Of a stretch of 64,000 bases of DNA, positions 11,111 through 20,828 are shown one piece after another. Below the pieces are notes generated by a model. It did no database searches. It had not been told where the DNA came from and saw only the letters and a list, made by a program, of their open reading frames with translations. Position numbers and translations under genes: made by a program. Every line of letters starts with the position of its first letter. Position 1 is the first letter of the stretch. Source of the stretch: Saccharomycopsis fibuligera x Saccharomycopsis cf. fibuligera (taxonomy: Eukaryota; Ascomycota; Saccharomycetes; Ascoideales; Saccharomycopsidaceae); the NCBI GenBank assembly GCA_001936135.1, contig CP012819.1:1273501-1337500 (forward strand), written 5' to 3'.

Positions 11111-11656
11111 CAGAGCAGAGCGGCTAAAGAGAAAGAAACCGCGGAAGAGAAGAAGGGCGACAGCACAGCGCAGAATACGGGCGCAGCCAGCGACAGTGTC
11201 ACGTTGGCTGGCTGCACGGATAGTAATTAATTGAGGCGCCCTCGAGTGTGCGACGGTTCGCTGGTTTGCTCACGTCGACGTCAAGGCTTGTTGGACGCCT
11301 AATTCGGTACGAGAAGGAGGTTCGGCGCTGGCTGTTACTGTGCTTTCTACGCTTCTCTCTTCCACCGCGCTGCTCCTCTTTGCTCTTCTGGAGCCGTCTG
11401 GCAAACTGCCGGCGACTGGCTGGAGGCTGCCGGTCCACTTGGCGCTCAGTGGGCCTCATCGCTCTTAGTTAGCAAGCTGCCGCGCCCATCGCAGTTGCGG
11501 TGCTGCGTTGCCGGAAAAGATCTACAAATGCCGAGATGCGCGGTGCCGCCCGACACCTGACACAAATTGTCGACACAGTGCTGCTGCGTAACGGTCACTG
11601 TAGGGTATTGAAGAAACGAGTATTTATATTAGAGCTAAACTATCAGTACAGGAAAA

Positions 11657-11677
11657 CGTCGAACGTCGAACGTCGAA
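11657..11677. repeat. Tandem (CGTCGAA)3
   Basis: Three perfect 7-bp copies just downstream of RDL2. It is one of several heptamer arrays nearby. Confidence 0.9.
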
Positions 11678-11773
11678 CGCGGCATACCATGCCAGCTGGA
11701 AGATCGAGGGAAACCGGGAAACTGGACGACGATCAAGCAAAGAGAGCAGCAAAACGGCTCGGCAGCACTCTGC

Positions 11774-12316
11774 CTACTTCTTTTCCACTTTGCCACCGTT
11801 GCTCACCCAGTCTGCGAAGGAGCCAGTGTAGTTACCTCTCTTCCGGTATCCAAAGGTGTTTGCCAACTCTTCGGCAGCAGTGGATCTCACGCCCGCTTGG
11901 CAGTAGAAAATCAATTCTTTTTCTGCGCTTGGCTTCTGGAACTTGAACACGTCCTCGAACTCGTCCTCCGGCAAATTGAGGGCTCCCGGGGCAGACTTGA
12001 AGGGGATGTTCAACGCAGTAGGTATGTATCCGAGATTCTGCAATTCAGCTGGCTCTCTCACATCAACCAAGATTTTAGAGCTATCTGGCTTAGCGACAAG
12101 CTCGTTTATCTCCTTGAAGCTGTAGATTTTGGCGGGAATTTCTTGTGCAGCGAACTTGGCCTTCTTTTGGGCATCAGCTTGGGTGCTGCTGTTGCTGTTG
12201 CTGTTGAGCTTAGCGGCCCCCGAGTGGAAAAGTCTTGGTGCTCTGTAGAACGCTGTTCTGGCGGCGGCAGCGCCAAATGCGCTTCTCGCGAAAGCTGGTC
12301 TACTTACTGCCAACAT
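11774..12316 (-). CDS. RDL2: Mitochondrial rhodanese-like thiosulfate sulfurtransferase
   Basis: This is a single-domain rhodanese of 180 residues. I start it at the ATG at 12316-12314 because the sequence then begins MLAVSRPAFARSAFG..., an Arg/Ala-rich mitochondrial presequence of about 30 residues. The longer reading from 12448 would add a charged Lys/Glu stretch in front of it. The rhodanese domain starts at KIYSFKEINEL and has LVDVREPAEL, the NIPFKSAPGALNLP block and the active-site loop CQAGVRS, with catalytic Cys139. The order and wording match S. cerevisiae Rdl2 (Aim42), which moves sulfane sulfur in mitochondria. A 12-bp tandem array lies about 140 bp upstream. An alternative is the paralogue Rdl1, but the presequence favours Rdl2. 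Confidence 0.88.
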   Translation of the reverse strand: MLAVSRPAFARSAFGAAAARTAFYRAPRLFHSGAAKLNSNSNSSTQADAQKKAKFAAQEIPAKIYSFKEINELVAKPDSSKILVDVREPAELQNLGYIPTALNIPFKSAPGALNLPEDEFEDVFKFQKPSAEKELIFYCQAGVRSTAAEELANTFGYRKRGNYTGSFADWVSNGGKVEKK

Positions 12317-12456
12317 TGTGTCCTTTCGCGGTGGTGTTACTGTTTCCGAACTGGCTGGGTAGCTGCCTCTTTGCGGCACAGTTTTTTGGTCTTTTTTTTT
12401 TTTTTCCGCTTCTTCTTCTTTTGATTTTATTTTTTTGCTGCTCTCCATCTTGCGCC

Positions 12457-12516
12457 GTCAGCTGGCTGGTCAGCTGGTAGGTCAGCTGGCTGGTCAGCTG
12501 ATAGGTCAGCTGATGA
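12457..12516. repeat. 12-bp tandem array, GTCAGCTG core, 5 copies
   Basis: Five successive 12-bp units each begin GTCAGCTG and end GCTG, GTAG, GCTG, ATAG or ATGA. Every unit contains the palindromic E-box CAGCTG at the same phase. The array lies about 140-200 bp upstream of the RDL2 start. Confidence 0.92.
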
Positions 12517-12723
12517 GAGCTTACTGTGCACGGCCGCTGCCATCATTATCGCAACCAAGTCCCGCCCACCGACCGCTCTTTCCTTTCTCCGCATGCCAGC
12601 GGCACTCTGCTGCCTCTCCGAGGCACGTGCCGCTCGCTGTTCTCGGGCATCGAGACGTATGGAGAGCAGCGCCAAATGCCGCAACACGAGCCAGCCTGCT
12701 TTGCGCGCCGCCAGGATCCCCCG

Positions 12724-12765
12724 CCAACTGCCAACCGCCAACCGCCAACCGCCAACCGCCAACCG
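12724..12765. repeat. 7-bp tandem array (CCAACCG)6
   Basis: Six heptamers; the first is CCAACTG and the other five are perfect CCAACCG. Confidence 0.93.
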
Positions 12766-13425
12766 CAGGCGGCTGCTGTGTGCAGGGCTGTTTCCAAAAG
12801 ACCAAACTTTCGAATATTCCAGACTCACAAATCTCTGGAGACTAGGCCAGATGCGGTGTCATGCGTGCCGACGTGCGTTCCGTGCGCCCCTGTGCGGGCG
12901 GGCGCAGAGCTGTTGACGGTTGTGTGCTGTGTGCTGTATGCCCGGCCGCCTGTTGTCGGGGCCGCCTGTCGTCGCCGCGGTCTGTCGTCGCGGCAAAACG
13001 CTGCAGGCGCCGCCCGCGCGCCGCCCGCGCGCGGCGGGTCCTGTGTCTTCTTGTCTCTGCGGACATAAAGGCCAGGTTGCAAAAATAGAACACAGCTGGA
13101 TCAAAGACACGCGCTGCTGGCAATGAATGTAGAGTGAAGCCAAACAGCACCAGCACCAGCGCCAGCACCAGCGCCAGCGCCCCCTAGCCGGGGAACGCCG
13201 GGGCAACTGTTGTCTGTGCCGCTGCGTTGTCCTCTAGCAGCCTACACTACGTGGCAAAGAAGAAGTCTAAGCTGAGCTGTAGCCATTGCACCGCCACGCT
13301 GTAGTGGTGTCTGTACCACCACCCTGGGCAACAGAGGCGGTACAAAAATAGACAGAGACACTATTGATCTTCGAAGCTGCTGTACACTACACTGCAGCGA
13401 GTGGCCGCGGTTGGTTTGTCACTTG

Positions 13426-13467
13426 CGACGAACGACTAACGACTAACGACTAACAACTAACGACTAA
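13426..13467. repeat. 7-bp tandem array (CGACTAA)6
   Basis: Six heptamers. Four are perfect CGACTAA; the variants are CGACGAA and CAACTAA. Confidence 0.92.
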
Positions 13468-13895
13468 TGTCAAGGCTTAGTATGCCTCCACTGTCGCCCA
13501 ACCGTTCTTTCTCCTCTTCTCTCCTTCTCTCCTTCTCTTCTTCTCTTCTTCTCTTTCTGCACTGCTGTCCTTCTCCTGTATCCCCGTCACTTTCCTGAGC
13601 ACACACTTGCCTGAGCACACACTTGGCCTTTCCGTCTTGCCGCTGCTTGCACTCTGCTGCCGACGTCCCATTCCCCCTTGAACGCGCTTCGTCTTGACAG
13701 CAGAAAAAAAATAAAAAAATAAAAAAATAAAATAAAAAAAACAAAAAAAACAAAAAAACAGAAAATAAAATAAAAATAAAAAAAAGGAGAGAAAGTCAAG
13801 GTAGAACCAAGAAACCTAATCTGAAATCACACGCATACCGATATATATCCATCGCATTCTTTTGACCCGTTGCCCACGCTTGCCGCGCACAAACA

Positions 13896-13951
13896 GCCAA
13901 GAGCCAAAAGCCAAGAGCCAAAAGCCAAAAGCCAAAAGCCAAAAGCCAAAA
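13896..13951. repeat. 7-bp tandem array (GCCAARA)8
   Basis: Eight heptamers GCCAAAA or GCCAAGA end 15 bp before the likely ATG of the next gene, so the array probably sits in its 5' leader or core promoter. Confidence 0.92.
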
Positions 13952-13966
13952 CTCGCCGTCATCGCG

Positions 13967-16096
13967 ATGTTCTCGTTCCTCAGATCCAAAAACAAGCAGC
14001 ACCAGCAGCACCAGCACCAGCAGCACCAGCAGCCCGGCAAACCCTCCTCCACATCAGCTAAAAACGGCCCCGTCTTGGCTGATGCTTTCACGCCGCCAGC
14101 CGCTGCCAGTAGCACTGCGTCGAACCAAAAGCGCAAATACCACCAATCTACATCCCCTTCGTTGTCCTCCTTGTCCAACATCACGAAGAAATCGTTCTTG
14201 CTAGGTCGCAGCACGTCGGCAACAAAGAAGTCAAAGAGAGCGGACGCCATAAAGTCTAGCATCGGTCTTCCGCAAACTTTGGACGATCTAGACGATAGTA
14301 AAACGCAGGACGAATTGAATAAAATATTCAAGACTCCCTCTAGAATAGACTTGATGCCGAGTAGCCCCGCCAGCGTGGCTGGTGGTGGCGCTGATGGTGG
14401 CGCTGGTGGTGGCGCTGCTGCCAGCGTGGCGGCTGCCAGCGTGGCTGGCGATTTGGACTTGGTCAGCGAGGGCCATGACAATTCTGATTCTGATGTCAAG
14501 TCCAGCTATGAGCCCTTCAAAAACCCATTCACTGACTTTGCCTCGAGGTTCAACCTAACCGATACAAGCCCCGATAGCGGCAATAGCAACGACACTAACA
14601 GTCGCAGCCATGGTGCCAGTTTCAACGGCGCTTCTTCTTTCGACACCGCTAAAGAGGCCTTCGCCCAGCATAGCAAGATAAAGGACCAGATCACATCCAA
14701 CCATAACGTTCTCAAGAAAAAAGTCAACAACATCATCAAAAAGAAGAGCCAAAAGCAGATGCTACTGCAGTATGACAGCTACGAGGTAATTGATGAGGAC
14801 TTCCCAAACACAGGGACGGACAACAACGATAATGATAATGGCGATACTAACGATTTCAGAAGGAGCGTCAATTCAATAAGTACATACAACACTCGTCAAC
14901 TACGCCAGTCGACTTCAGACAACGCCAACACCAACACCAACGCCCTCAATGAGTTGCTAAACAGCTACCGCCAACGGACGCTAGATCCATCAATGAACAA
15001 CATCAAGCGCCAGCAAGCTCCTTCCTATTCATCTCAGCAAAGTTTGCCTGGCCCAGAACTCGAAGACAACAAAGAGAACCATGCTTCAAAGCACTTGTCA
15101 CACCAGCAACATAGCAGAAAACCGTCTAGTTCTGTTTACTCAGTTTCTCATGAGAGAAACTACTCACTCAGCTCATCATACTTGCAAGCCAACCAAGCTC
15201 ACACATATAAGAGCACAAGCAATAGTACGGGCTCTGGCGCTAATTTGCAGCAAACACAGCAGCAGCAGCAGCAGCAAAAACAAGATACTGAAGCTTTAGG
15301 CACGACACCCATAACTCCTCAGCAGTTGAAACCATCTTTCTTGGCCAACAGCAACAACGCCAATAGCATTATGCATAACCTAAACAATTCAACTACGAAC
15401 ATCCTGGCCACTGTTACCAACTCTGCAAGTCCAAAAGGTTTGAACTCTCCCGCCGCCGGCGCTGAATTTTCCGACAATAACAACAGCAGACATAGCTTGA
15501 CTTCGCCTCGGTTAGTGAACAGTCACAAGAAATCCAAGTCTGAAGGCTCTAGTATGCTTTTAAACAAAGAGGAATTCTCCTCGAGAGATTTTGATGATTT
15601 TCTACGCCAAACGTTCGAACTTGATAGCGATGCTGATTTGAGTAAAATTGGAGCATCATTCAACTTGAAGGACGAGAAGTTTTTGAAAAATCAGAAATTC
15701 AACAACGTTTTAAACGATATTAAGAAAAAAAACGAAAATTTGCTCAAATCGCCAAATTCGATTTCTAGTTTAAAAACCTCAGCTAATGCTTCTTCTGCCG
15801 GAAGTGGAAACGCTAATGGGGCTGCTTCTCAATCTGTCAAAAGCGTAAACAATAACAGCTTAATTGACCATACTGCTTCCAATGTGTCCACATTTTACAA
15901 AAAGAAAATTCCTGAAAGTTTGCTTCTTGGTTCCAAAAATGATAAGTTTAAGTTGTTGCCAGATATTGATGTTTCGCCAATTACCCTTGAATTTGATGAA
16001 TTAAGGGTACACGAAAAACAAATAAATGACAACTTGGGTAAAACTGGTAATCAGGATAGCTTTGCTAAAGTTATGAAACCACAGCTTTATCACTAA
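13967..16096 (+). CDS. Uncharacterised low-complexity protein (709 aa)
   Basis: I do not recognise this protein. I prefer the ATG at 13967, which gives MFSFLRSKNK followed by a His/Gln-rich run. The upstream in-frame alternative at 13862 would translate a heptamer repeat. Most of the 709 residues look disordered: Ser/Asn/Gln-rich, with an Ala/Gly repeat region and a polyQ tract. Short better-ordered blocks are visible: KSSIGLPQTLDDLDD, KNPFTDFASRFNL, KQMLLQYDSYEVIDEDF (last word before residue 285), SSRDFDDFLRQTFELD and, at the C-terminus, FKLLPDIDVSPITLEFDELRV. These islands may be short binding motifs and could belong to a fast-evolving cortex or polarity protein, but no function is claimed. 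At least two in-frame CTG codons occur (in KQML-L-QYD and NI-L-ATV), unlike the conserved genes nearby. Confidence 0.8.
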   Translation: MFSFLRSKNKQHQQHQHQQHQQPGKPSSTSAKNGPVLADAFTPPAAASSTASNQKRKYHQSTSPSLSSLSNITKKSFLLGRSTSATKKSKRADAIKSSIGLPQTLDDLDDSKTQDELNKIFKTPSRIDLMPSSPASVAGGGADGGAGGGAAASVAAASVAGDLDLVSEGHDNSDSDVKSSYEPFKNPFTDFASRFNLTDTSPDSGNSNDTNSRSHGASFNGASSFDTAKEAFAQHSKIKDQITSNHNVLKKKVNNIIKKKSQKQMLLQYDSYEVIDEDFPNTGTDNNDNDNGDTNDFRRSVNSISTYNTRQLRQSTSDNANTNTNALNELLNSYRQRTLDPSMNNIKRQQAPSYSSQQSLPGPELEDNKENHASKHLSHQQHSRKPSSSVYSVSHERNYSLSSSYLQANQAHTYKSTSNSTGSGANLQQTQQQQQQQKQDTEALGTTPITPQQLKPSFLANSNNANSIMHNLNNSTTNILATVTNSASPKGLNSPAAGAEFSDNNNSRHSLTSPRLVNSHKKSKSEGSSMLLNKEEFSSRDFDDFLRQTFELDSDADLSKIGASFNLKDEKFLKNQKFNNVLNDIKKKNENLLKSPNSISSLKTSANASSAGSGNANGAASQSVKSVNNNSLIDHTASNVSTFYKKKIPESLLLGSKNDKFKLLPDIDVSPITLEFDELRVHEKQINDNLGKTGNQDSFAKVMKPQLYH

Positions 16097-17031
16097 TATA
16101 AATAAAAACCTTTTCAGCCTAGGTATGTTCTGGTTTTACTTATGAGTCTAGTTTTTTATTTTCAGATTGACTTTTTTGTTCCGCTTGTTTCGCTTGTTGT
16201 TCTAATTCTACTATGTTGTTGTTTTTTTTTTCTAAATTCAATTGAATTTTACGATTTATGCGTCTTCTTAAACCTGCTCAAAAATGGCGTGGTTCTTCTT
16301 CTTCCTATCCTCATCATTTATTTCAAAAGCTTTCTTTCTTTGTTTCCATCACTATTATTACACACTGATACACACCCCATACATTGCTTGTTTATGTTTT
16401 TTATCTTTAATGGCCGTTTTTTTTTTCTATGCCTGCTTCATTATATTTAGATATCCTATTGTTCGTTTATTTGTTATCTTTTTGCCGTTCTTTTTACGCT
16501 CTGCTCTTATTCTTCTTTGTTTTTTTGTCATTGCTTTTTTCACCCAGTATCATCATGCTTAAATTTTGTCTTGTGCTTCCGTTCTTCTGATTTTTTCAAT
16601 AAGCCCGAGCAAAAGCTTTCTGTACGCAAAAATACAGCGCAAAAATACACGTCTCTTTCCTAAGCTTATGTTCGTTCCTTACCTGTCATTGTACATGTAC
16701 AAATCACTCCAGTGTCATCAAATATTGTAGGTTGATCGCATCTTTGACACTTTGGTTTTTATGAGAATAAAGTGAGTTTTATTTTTTTAGTATATAATCG
16801 CCAGTTGTGCTTAAACCTTGGTTTCATATCTTAGAAGGCCATCAAGTATTTATCAATCTTTAATAGGATTAAGTTGGTCGAACCTGTATTAAAGTCCTCG
16901 GATTTTGTGTCGGTGTTTAGAAATCAATGTGATATTTATCTTTGCTGCCCAGAATTGTCTTCTGCTGCATGTTATTCTTCCTTCATGTACTCACTTTTTA
17001 TTTGCAACCAGTAGGCTGGTGTATGCTTTTT

Positions 17032-17033
<2 letters not shown>

Positions 17034-17063
<30 letters not shown>
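17034..17063. repeat. Homopolymer T30
   Basis: Uninterrupted run of 30 T in intergenic DNA. Confidence 0.93.
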
Positions 17064-17757
17064 CTTGCTGCAGAGAGCTACAGAGGACCAGGATAGGTTT
17101 GAAATGTCAAAGTTTACCAATCTTCAATAGACATAAATTATGTTCAAGACAGTGTGTCCCTTCCGACCATAACAGCGTTCAGAATCGACTTTAACCCAAA
17201 ATAATCTGATCCAGCGACTGGTAAAAATATGAACATTATTAATATATATCTGTAGACCTTGTCCCTTTCCCTATTATGGTGCCAGCGAGTCTTATTTTTC
17301 CGGAAAAGCTCTTCTGTATGCTTCTTTAGTAACTCAACCGACACACACACATAGATAGTATAATAACTCAAATGCGCAAAGATTTCCATCCGGTAGCAAC
17401 TGTCAACATGCGCGCATATTTGCAAGCACTCCGCAACGGAAAAATAAATGAGATGCTTCGAACAATAATCCGGTTGAGAACGTCATTCGATATGTGTCTA
17501 CTGCAAGCAACCTTAAACACATCGCTTAGCACTTTGCGCTATACAAGCAAGACAAAACGCTTGTCTCTTGACACCTATCTACACTAGCATATCTCCGTCA
17601 GGTTCAAAGTAACACTTCCTCAATGATCAATTAACACGATTATTGATATCTTCCTAGCACAGATCATAGCTGCTTTGAGTTCACTGCTTGTTTGCTGAAA
17701 GCAAGCGCAAATCTTATCCGTATTGATGCAAAATTTTGACAGATCGAATACTTTTAT

Positions 17758-17761
<4 letters not shown>

Positions 17762-17794
<33 letters not shown>
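17762..17794. repeat. Homopolymer T33
   Basis: Uninterrupted run of 33 T about 240 bp upstream of the dehydrogenase start. Confidence 0.93.
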
Positions 17795-17798
<4 letters not shown>

Positions 17799-18032
17799 GT
17801 AGTTATATAGACTTTTTTATATGTACTGCAGTATGTGAATATTCTTTTTGTAAAAAAGCAAACTTGCTATTGTCGCAAAATATGGTATTTAAGAAGTCCC
17901 CTTGCACATATTACCATATGGACATCTAGAGTGTTTTGTTAATCTTTCTTCTCCTTTTTCGAATTACTCGAAGGAAGAAATAAAACTATACTATAGTGCA
18001 GATATTAGAAAAGAAAGTTATAGTCAATCGAT

Positions 18033-19355
18033 ATGTCATTGAATGCAGCTGCAAACGTTTATGAAAGCCACAAGGGAGAAATCCCTTCAGCCACCTCCAC
18101 AGAAGCCAAACCCCGCAGCGGCACCATGAAGGCTCTTCAGTGGTTTGGTAAAGATAATGTTAGTGTACAAGAAGTGCCTATTCCAGACATCACTGACGAC
18201 GATGATGTGATTTGCAAAGTCACCGGCACCACGGTCTGCGGTTCAGATTTACACTTGTACCATAAAGAAATTATGGAACTTAAAGAAGGTGATGTTTTGG
18301 GCCACGAGTGGTGCGGGGTGGTTGAAAAAATTGGTAAAAATGTGAAAAGATTCAAGCCTGGTGACAGAGTTGTCTCCAGTTTCCAAGTCTCTTGTGGCCA
18401 ATGTTTCTACTGTAAACAGAAACTTACCTCAATGTGTGACAGAACTGGCACCTCGCAAGTGCAAACAAAAATGTACGGTGACAAGATGGCCGGTATCTTT
18501 GGTTATTCCCACTTCACCGGTGGATATGCTGGTGGTCAAGCAGAGTATGCTCGCGCTCCATTTGCTGAGGAAAACTTGCTAAAAATTCCAAAGAACGTGC
18601 CAGATGAAAAAGCATTGTATCTTTCTGACATTGTACCAACTTCGTATCATTCAGTTGTGTGCGCCGAAGTTGACAAAGGCAAAACCGTGGCCATTTGGGG
18701 CCTTGGTCCAATTGGTTTGCTCGCCACTAAATGGTCCCAGGTGAAGGGTGCTTCCAAAATTATTGTGGTGGATAATATTCCTGAGCGTATTACCAAAGCT
18801 AAGACTATTGCCACCAATGAAACAGAAGTAATTAGTGTCAACTTTGATGAAGAAAAAGACGTTGCTGGTAAGATTTTGGAACTTGTTCCTCATGGCGTTG
18901 ATTGCTCTATTGATTGTGCTGCTTTCAGATACACCAAGGGCATCTTGCACACTGCTGAACGTGCCCTTGGACTTGAAACCGACAGTTCAGAGATCTTGAA
19001 TGAAACAATCAGAGCCACCAGAAAATTCGGTAATATTTCATTGGTTGCTGATTATGTGGGATACACTAACCATTTCTTGATTGGGGCAGTTATGGAAAAA
19101 GGTATAACTTTGCGTGGCTGCGGGCAAGCTCCAGTGCAGAAATACTGGCACGAATTATTACATTATGTTGAAAATGGTTCATTTGACCCAACATTTATCT
19201 TGACTCACCGTTTCAAAATAGATGAGATGAAGGAAATTTACGCAGCTTTCGATTTGAAAAAGAGTGGTATCATGAAGACCTTTGTTGAAACCAAATTTTC
19301 TAATCCTCCTGCTCCTCATACTCCTCCATTGACTTCTGCAAAGGACTTGTTATAA
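18033..19355 (+). CDS. Zinc-dependent medium-chain alcohol/formaldehyde-type dehydrogenase
   Basis: This 440-residue protein belongs to the zinc-containing medium-chain dehydrogenase family. Catalytic zinc ligands are visible as Cys69 (TTVCGSDLH) and His91-Glu92 (LGHEWCG). The structural zinc lobe has Cys121, Cys124, Cys127 and Cys135. The Rossmann motif GLGPIG lies at 223-228, and Asp247 at the end of the next strand predicts NAD(H) rather than NADP(H). The insert after the fourth Cys (KMYGDKMAGIFGYSHFTGGYAGGQAEY) is typical of the glutathione-independent formaldehyde-dehydrogenase-like branch. There is no targeting signal, so it is probably cytosolic. The true substrate, an alcohol, polyol or aldehyde, cannot be read from sequence. 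No in-frame CTG codon is present. The gene stands alone with AT-rich DNA on both sides. Confidence 0.88.
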   Translation: MSLNAAANVYESHKGEIPSATSTEAKPRSGTMKALQWFGKDNVSVQEVPIPDITDDDDVICKVTGTTVCGSDLHLYHKEIMELKEGDVLGHEWCGVVEKIGKNVKRFKPGDRVVSSFQVSCGQCFYCKQKLTSMCDRTGTSQVQTKMYGDKMAGIFGYSHFTGGYAGGQAEYARAPFAEENLLKIPKNVPDEKALYLSDIVPTSYHSVVCAEVDKGKTVAIWGLGPIGLLATKWSQVKGASKIIVVDNIPERITKAKTIATNETEVISVNFDEEKDVAGKILELVPHGVDCSIDCAAFRYTKGILHTAERALGLETDSSEILNETIRATRKFGNISLVADYVGYTNHFLIGAVMEKGITLRGCGQAPVQKYWHELLHYVENGSFDPTFILTHRFKIDEMKEIYAAFDLKKSGIMKTFVETKFSNPPAPHTPPLTSAKDLL

Positions 19356-20177
19356 GTATAGCTTAGCTTAGTTCTGCGATTTGTTTTGATTTTATGTAAC
19401 GAATTTGACGCTGAAATTTTTTGAAGTATTTTGTAAGCGGTTTTAGGCCCTTTAAAACGGAGCAGTTCTTTATTAACCGGCCTCAATGTTGAGCACCATG
19501 CAGAAATAAGGATCCGCATTCACGAGTAGTTAGCACACATGTACCGACACTGTGGAGACACCATGCATGGCTGCACTGAAAGATCGCCGCAAAATTCATC
19601 AACTGTTGTTTGCAACAGCTGATTGAACCATCTAAATGGGAAATTAGAGAATAGCTCTAAAATTATCGGGATAACTAACCCACTTTCGGCGTATCGCCTC
19701 ATTCTTTTAAAAATTGCTCCAAAGTGGTAGGTTTTTGGTGATTTTTCCATTTATCTCGGAAGTGGGCAACATTATTCGCAATGCGAGCTGATATTGCCCT
19801 ATAGGGTAATAATGTATCCTCACACAACAAACACACAAACTGTGTGTCCCATTTCCAGAGCAATGTTTTCTTGTCCCCTAGACTTAATTACCATTAGTTG
19901 CACAACATTGCTAGCCAATTGGTAAATGATTTGTCAGCTTGTTTGGCTCCTTTGTTTGTTGCGACAATGGTTCTTTTCGTAACCTGCTTCGCTGCTTGGC
20001 CATTTTCCTACCCTTCGGGTTATGATATTTACGCTATTTAAGCAAAACGATCCTCCCTTTTCTCCCACAGTTGTAGACCGCAGTTAATACAGTGTATTTG
20101 TTGGTATTCAACCAGTTTGGCTTTTCTACTCAATCTTTGCCAATCAATCAAATAACCAATAACTCTTGAACAAAAAA
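19356..20177. promoter_or_regulatory. Intergenic region and SOD3 promoter
   Basis: About 820 bp with no gene seen. It ends in a TATA-like TATTTAAG near 20035, followed by pyrimidine-rich and A-rich leader sequence directly before the SOD ATG. Confidence 0.4.
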
Positions 20178-20828
20178 ATGTCACAAGACTACGCTGAGAA
20201 GGTCCTCAAGGACAGAAAAGCAATCGAATTGCCTAAATTGGATTGGAGTTATGACGCATTAGAACCATACATTTCTGCCGAAATTAACAAAATTCATCAC
20301 ACCAAACATCACCAAACATATGTCAACAATTACAACTCCGCCATTTTGGACCTAGTTAAAGCTGAGCTCAGCGGTAATCTAACTTCGGTGATTCAACTCC
20401 AACAAAGCATAAAGTTCAATGGTGGTGGACACATCAACCATGTGTTGTTTTGGAAATCCTTGTCGCCAAACAATGTCAACGGTGGCAAACCCCCATCCCC
20501 TAACTCCGCCTTTGGAAAGCAGATTGAATCGCAGTACGGTTCTGTGGAAAACTTGATCAAGTTGACTAACACCAAATTAGCCTCGATTCAAGGCTCAGGA
20601 TGGGCTTTTATTGTGAAGAATAAAGCTAACGGAAATGTCTTGGATGTGGTTACCACTCAGAACCAAGATACGGTTGTTGGTTCGCTTGTTCCGTTGATTG
20701 CTATTGATGCTTGGGAGCATGCTTATTATTTGCAGTATCAAAATGTCAAGGCAGATTATTTCAAGGCTATTTGGAATGTCATCAATTGGAAAGAAGCCGA
20801 AAAAAGATACGAAGATCTTTCCCTTTGA
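20178..20828 (+). CDS. SOD3: Cytosolic manganese superoxide dismutase
   Basis: This is an Fe/Mn-family superoxide dismutase of 216 residues that converts superoxide to hydrogen peroxide and oxygen. The ATG is at 20178; an in-frame TAA at 20160-20162 closes the frame upstream, so no mitochondrial presequence is encoded in this exon. The metal ligands are His40 (KIHHTKHH), His88 (GGGHINH), Asp177 and His181 (DAWEH). The GGGHINHVLFW block and DVVTTQNQD are typical of the manganese type. The lack of a presequence and the close match to the C-terminal block YYLQYQNVKADYFKAIWNVINW resemble the cytosolic Sod3 of Candida albicans. In that species Sod3 works when copper is short, partnering the copper enzyme Sod1. 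A mitochondrial Sod2 elsewhere in the genome would be expected. Confidence 0.93.
   Translation: MSQDYAEKVLKDRKAIELPKLDWSYDALEPYISAEINKIHHTKHHQTYVNNYNSAILDLVKAELSGNLTSVIQLQQSIKFNGGGHINHVLFWKSLSPNNVNGGKPPSPNSAFGKQIESQYGSVENLIKLTNTKLASIQGSGWAFIVKNKANGNVLDVVTTQNQDTVVGSLVPLIAIDAWEHAYYLQYQNVKADYFKAIWNVINWKEAEKRYEDLSL

Larger units (their letters stand above)
10124..11773. other. Intergenic region with microsatellites
   Basis: About 1.65 kb between the SVL3-like promoter and the RDL2 3' end. It contains a T7A array, an AAG array, a CGTCGAA array and, from about 11220, clearly GC-rich sequence. No ORF here has a recognisable domain. The 11500-11946 ORF runs over the RDL2 gene on the opposite strand and is not supported. 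Confidence 0.5.
12317..13966. other. GC-rich intergenic region with multiple tandem arrays
   Basis: About 1.65 kb between two divergently transcribed genes. It is far richer in G and C than the flanking genes: 47 of 60 bases in 12961-13020 are G or C. It holds a 12-mer array and 7-mer arrays of three different sequences. Overlapping ORFs occur in nearly every frame, as expected in GC-rich DNA where stop codons are rare, and none has a recognisable domain. An A-rich stretch (13703-13785) precedes the next gene. Confidence 0.6.
16097..18032. other. AT-rich gene-free region with two long T tracts
   Basis: About 1.9 kb between co-oriented genes. It is T-rich on the + strand up to about 16,560, then mixed. 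Pure T30 (17034-17063) and T33 (17762-17794) tracts are present. The short ORFs across them are poly-Phe artefacts. I see no RNA gene. Confidence 0.5.

Noticed and set aside
11897-12424. 175-aa + strand ORF
   Set aside because: Antisense shadow of RDL2, which has a clear rhodanese active site on the other strand.
12526-13206. Overlapping ORFs of 75-180 aa in several frames
   Set aside because: They exist in nearly every frame of a GC-rich repeat region; none has a recognisable motif.
12724-13951. Short tandem arrays as CRISPR
   Set aside because: Units are 7-12 bp without spacers, and the host is a yeast. They are minisatellites.
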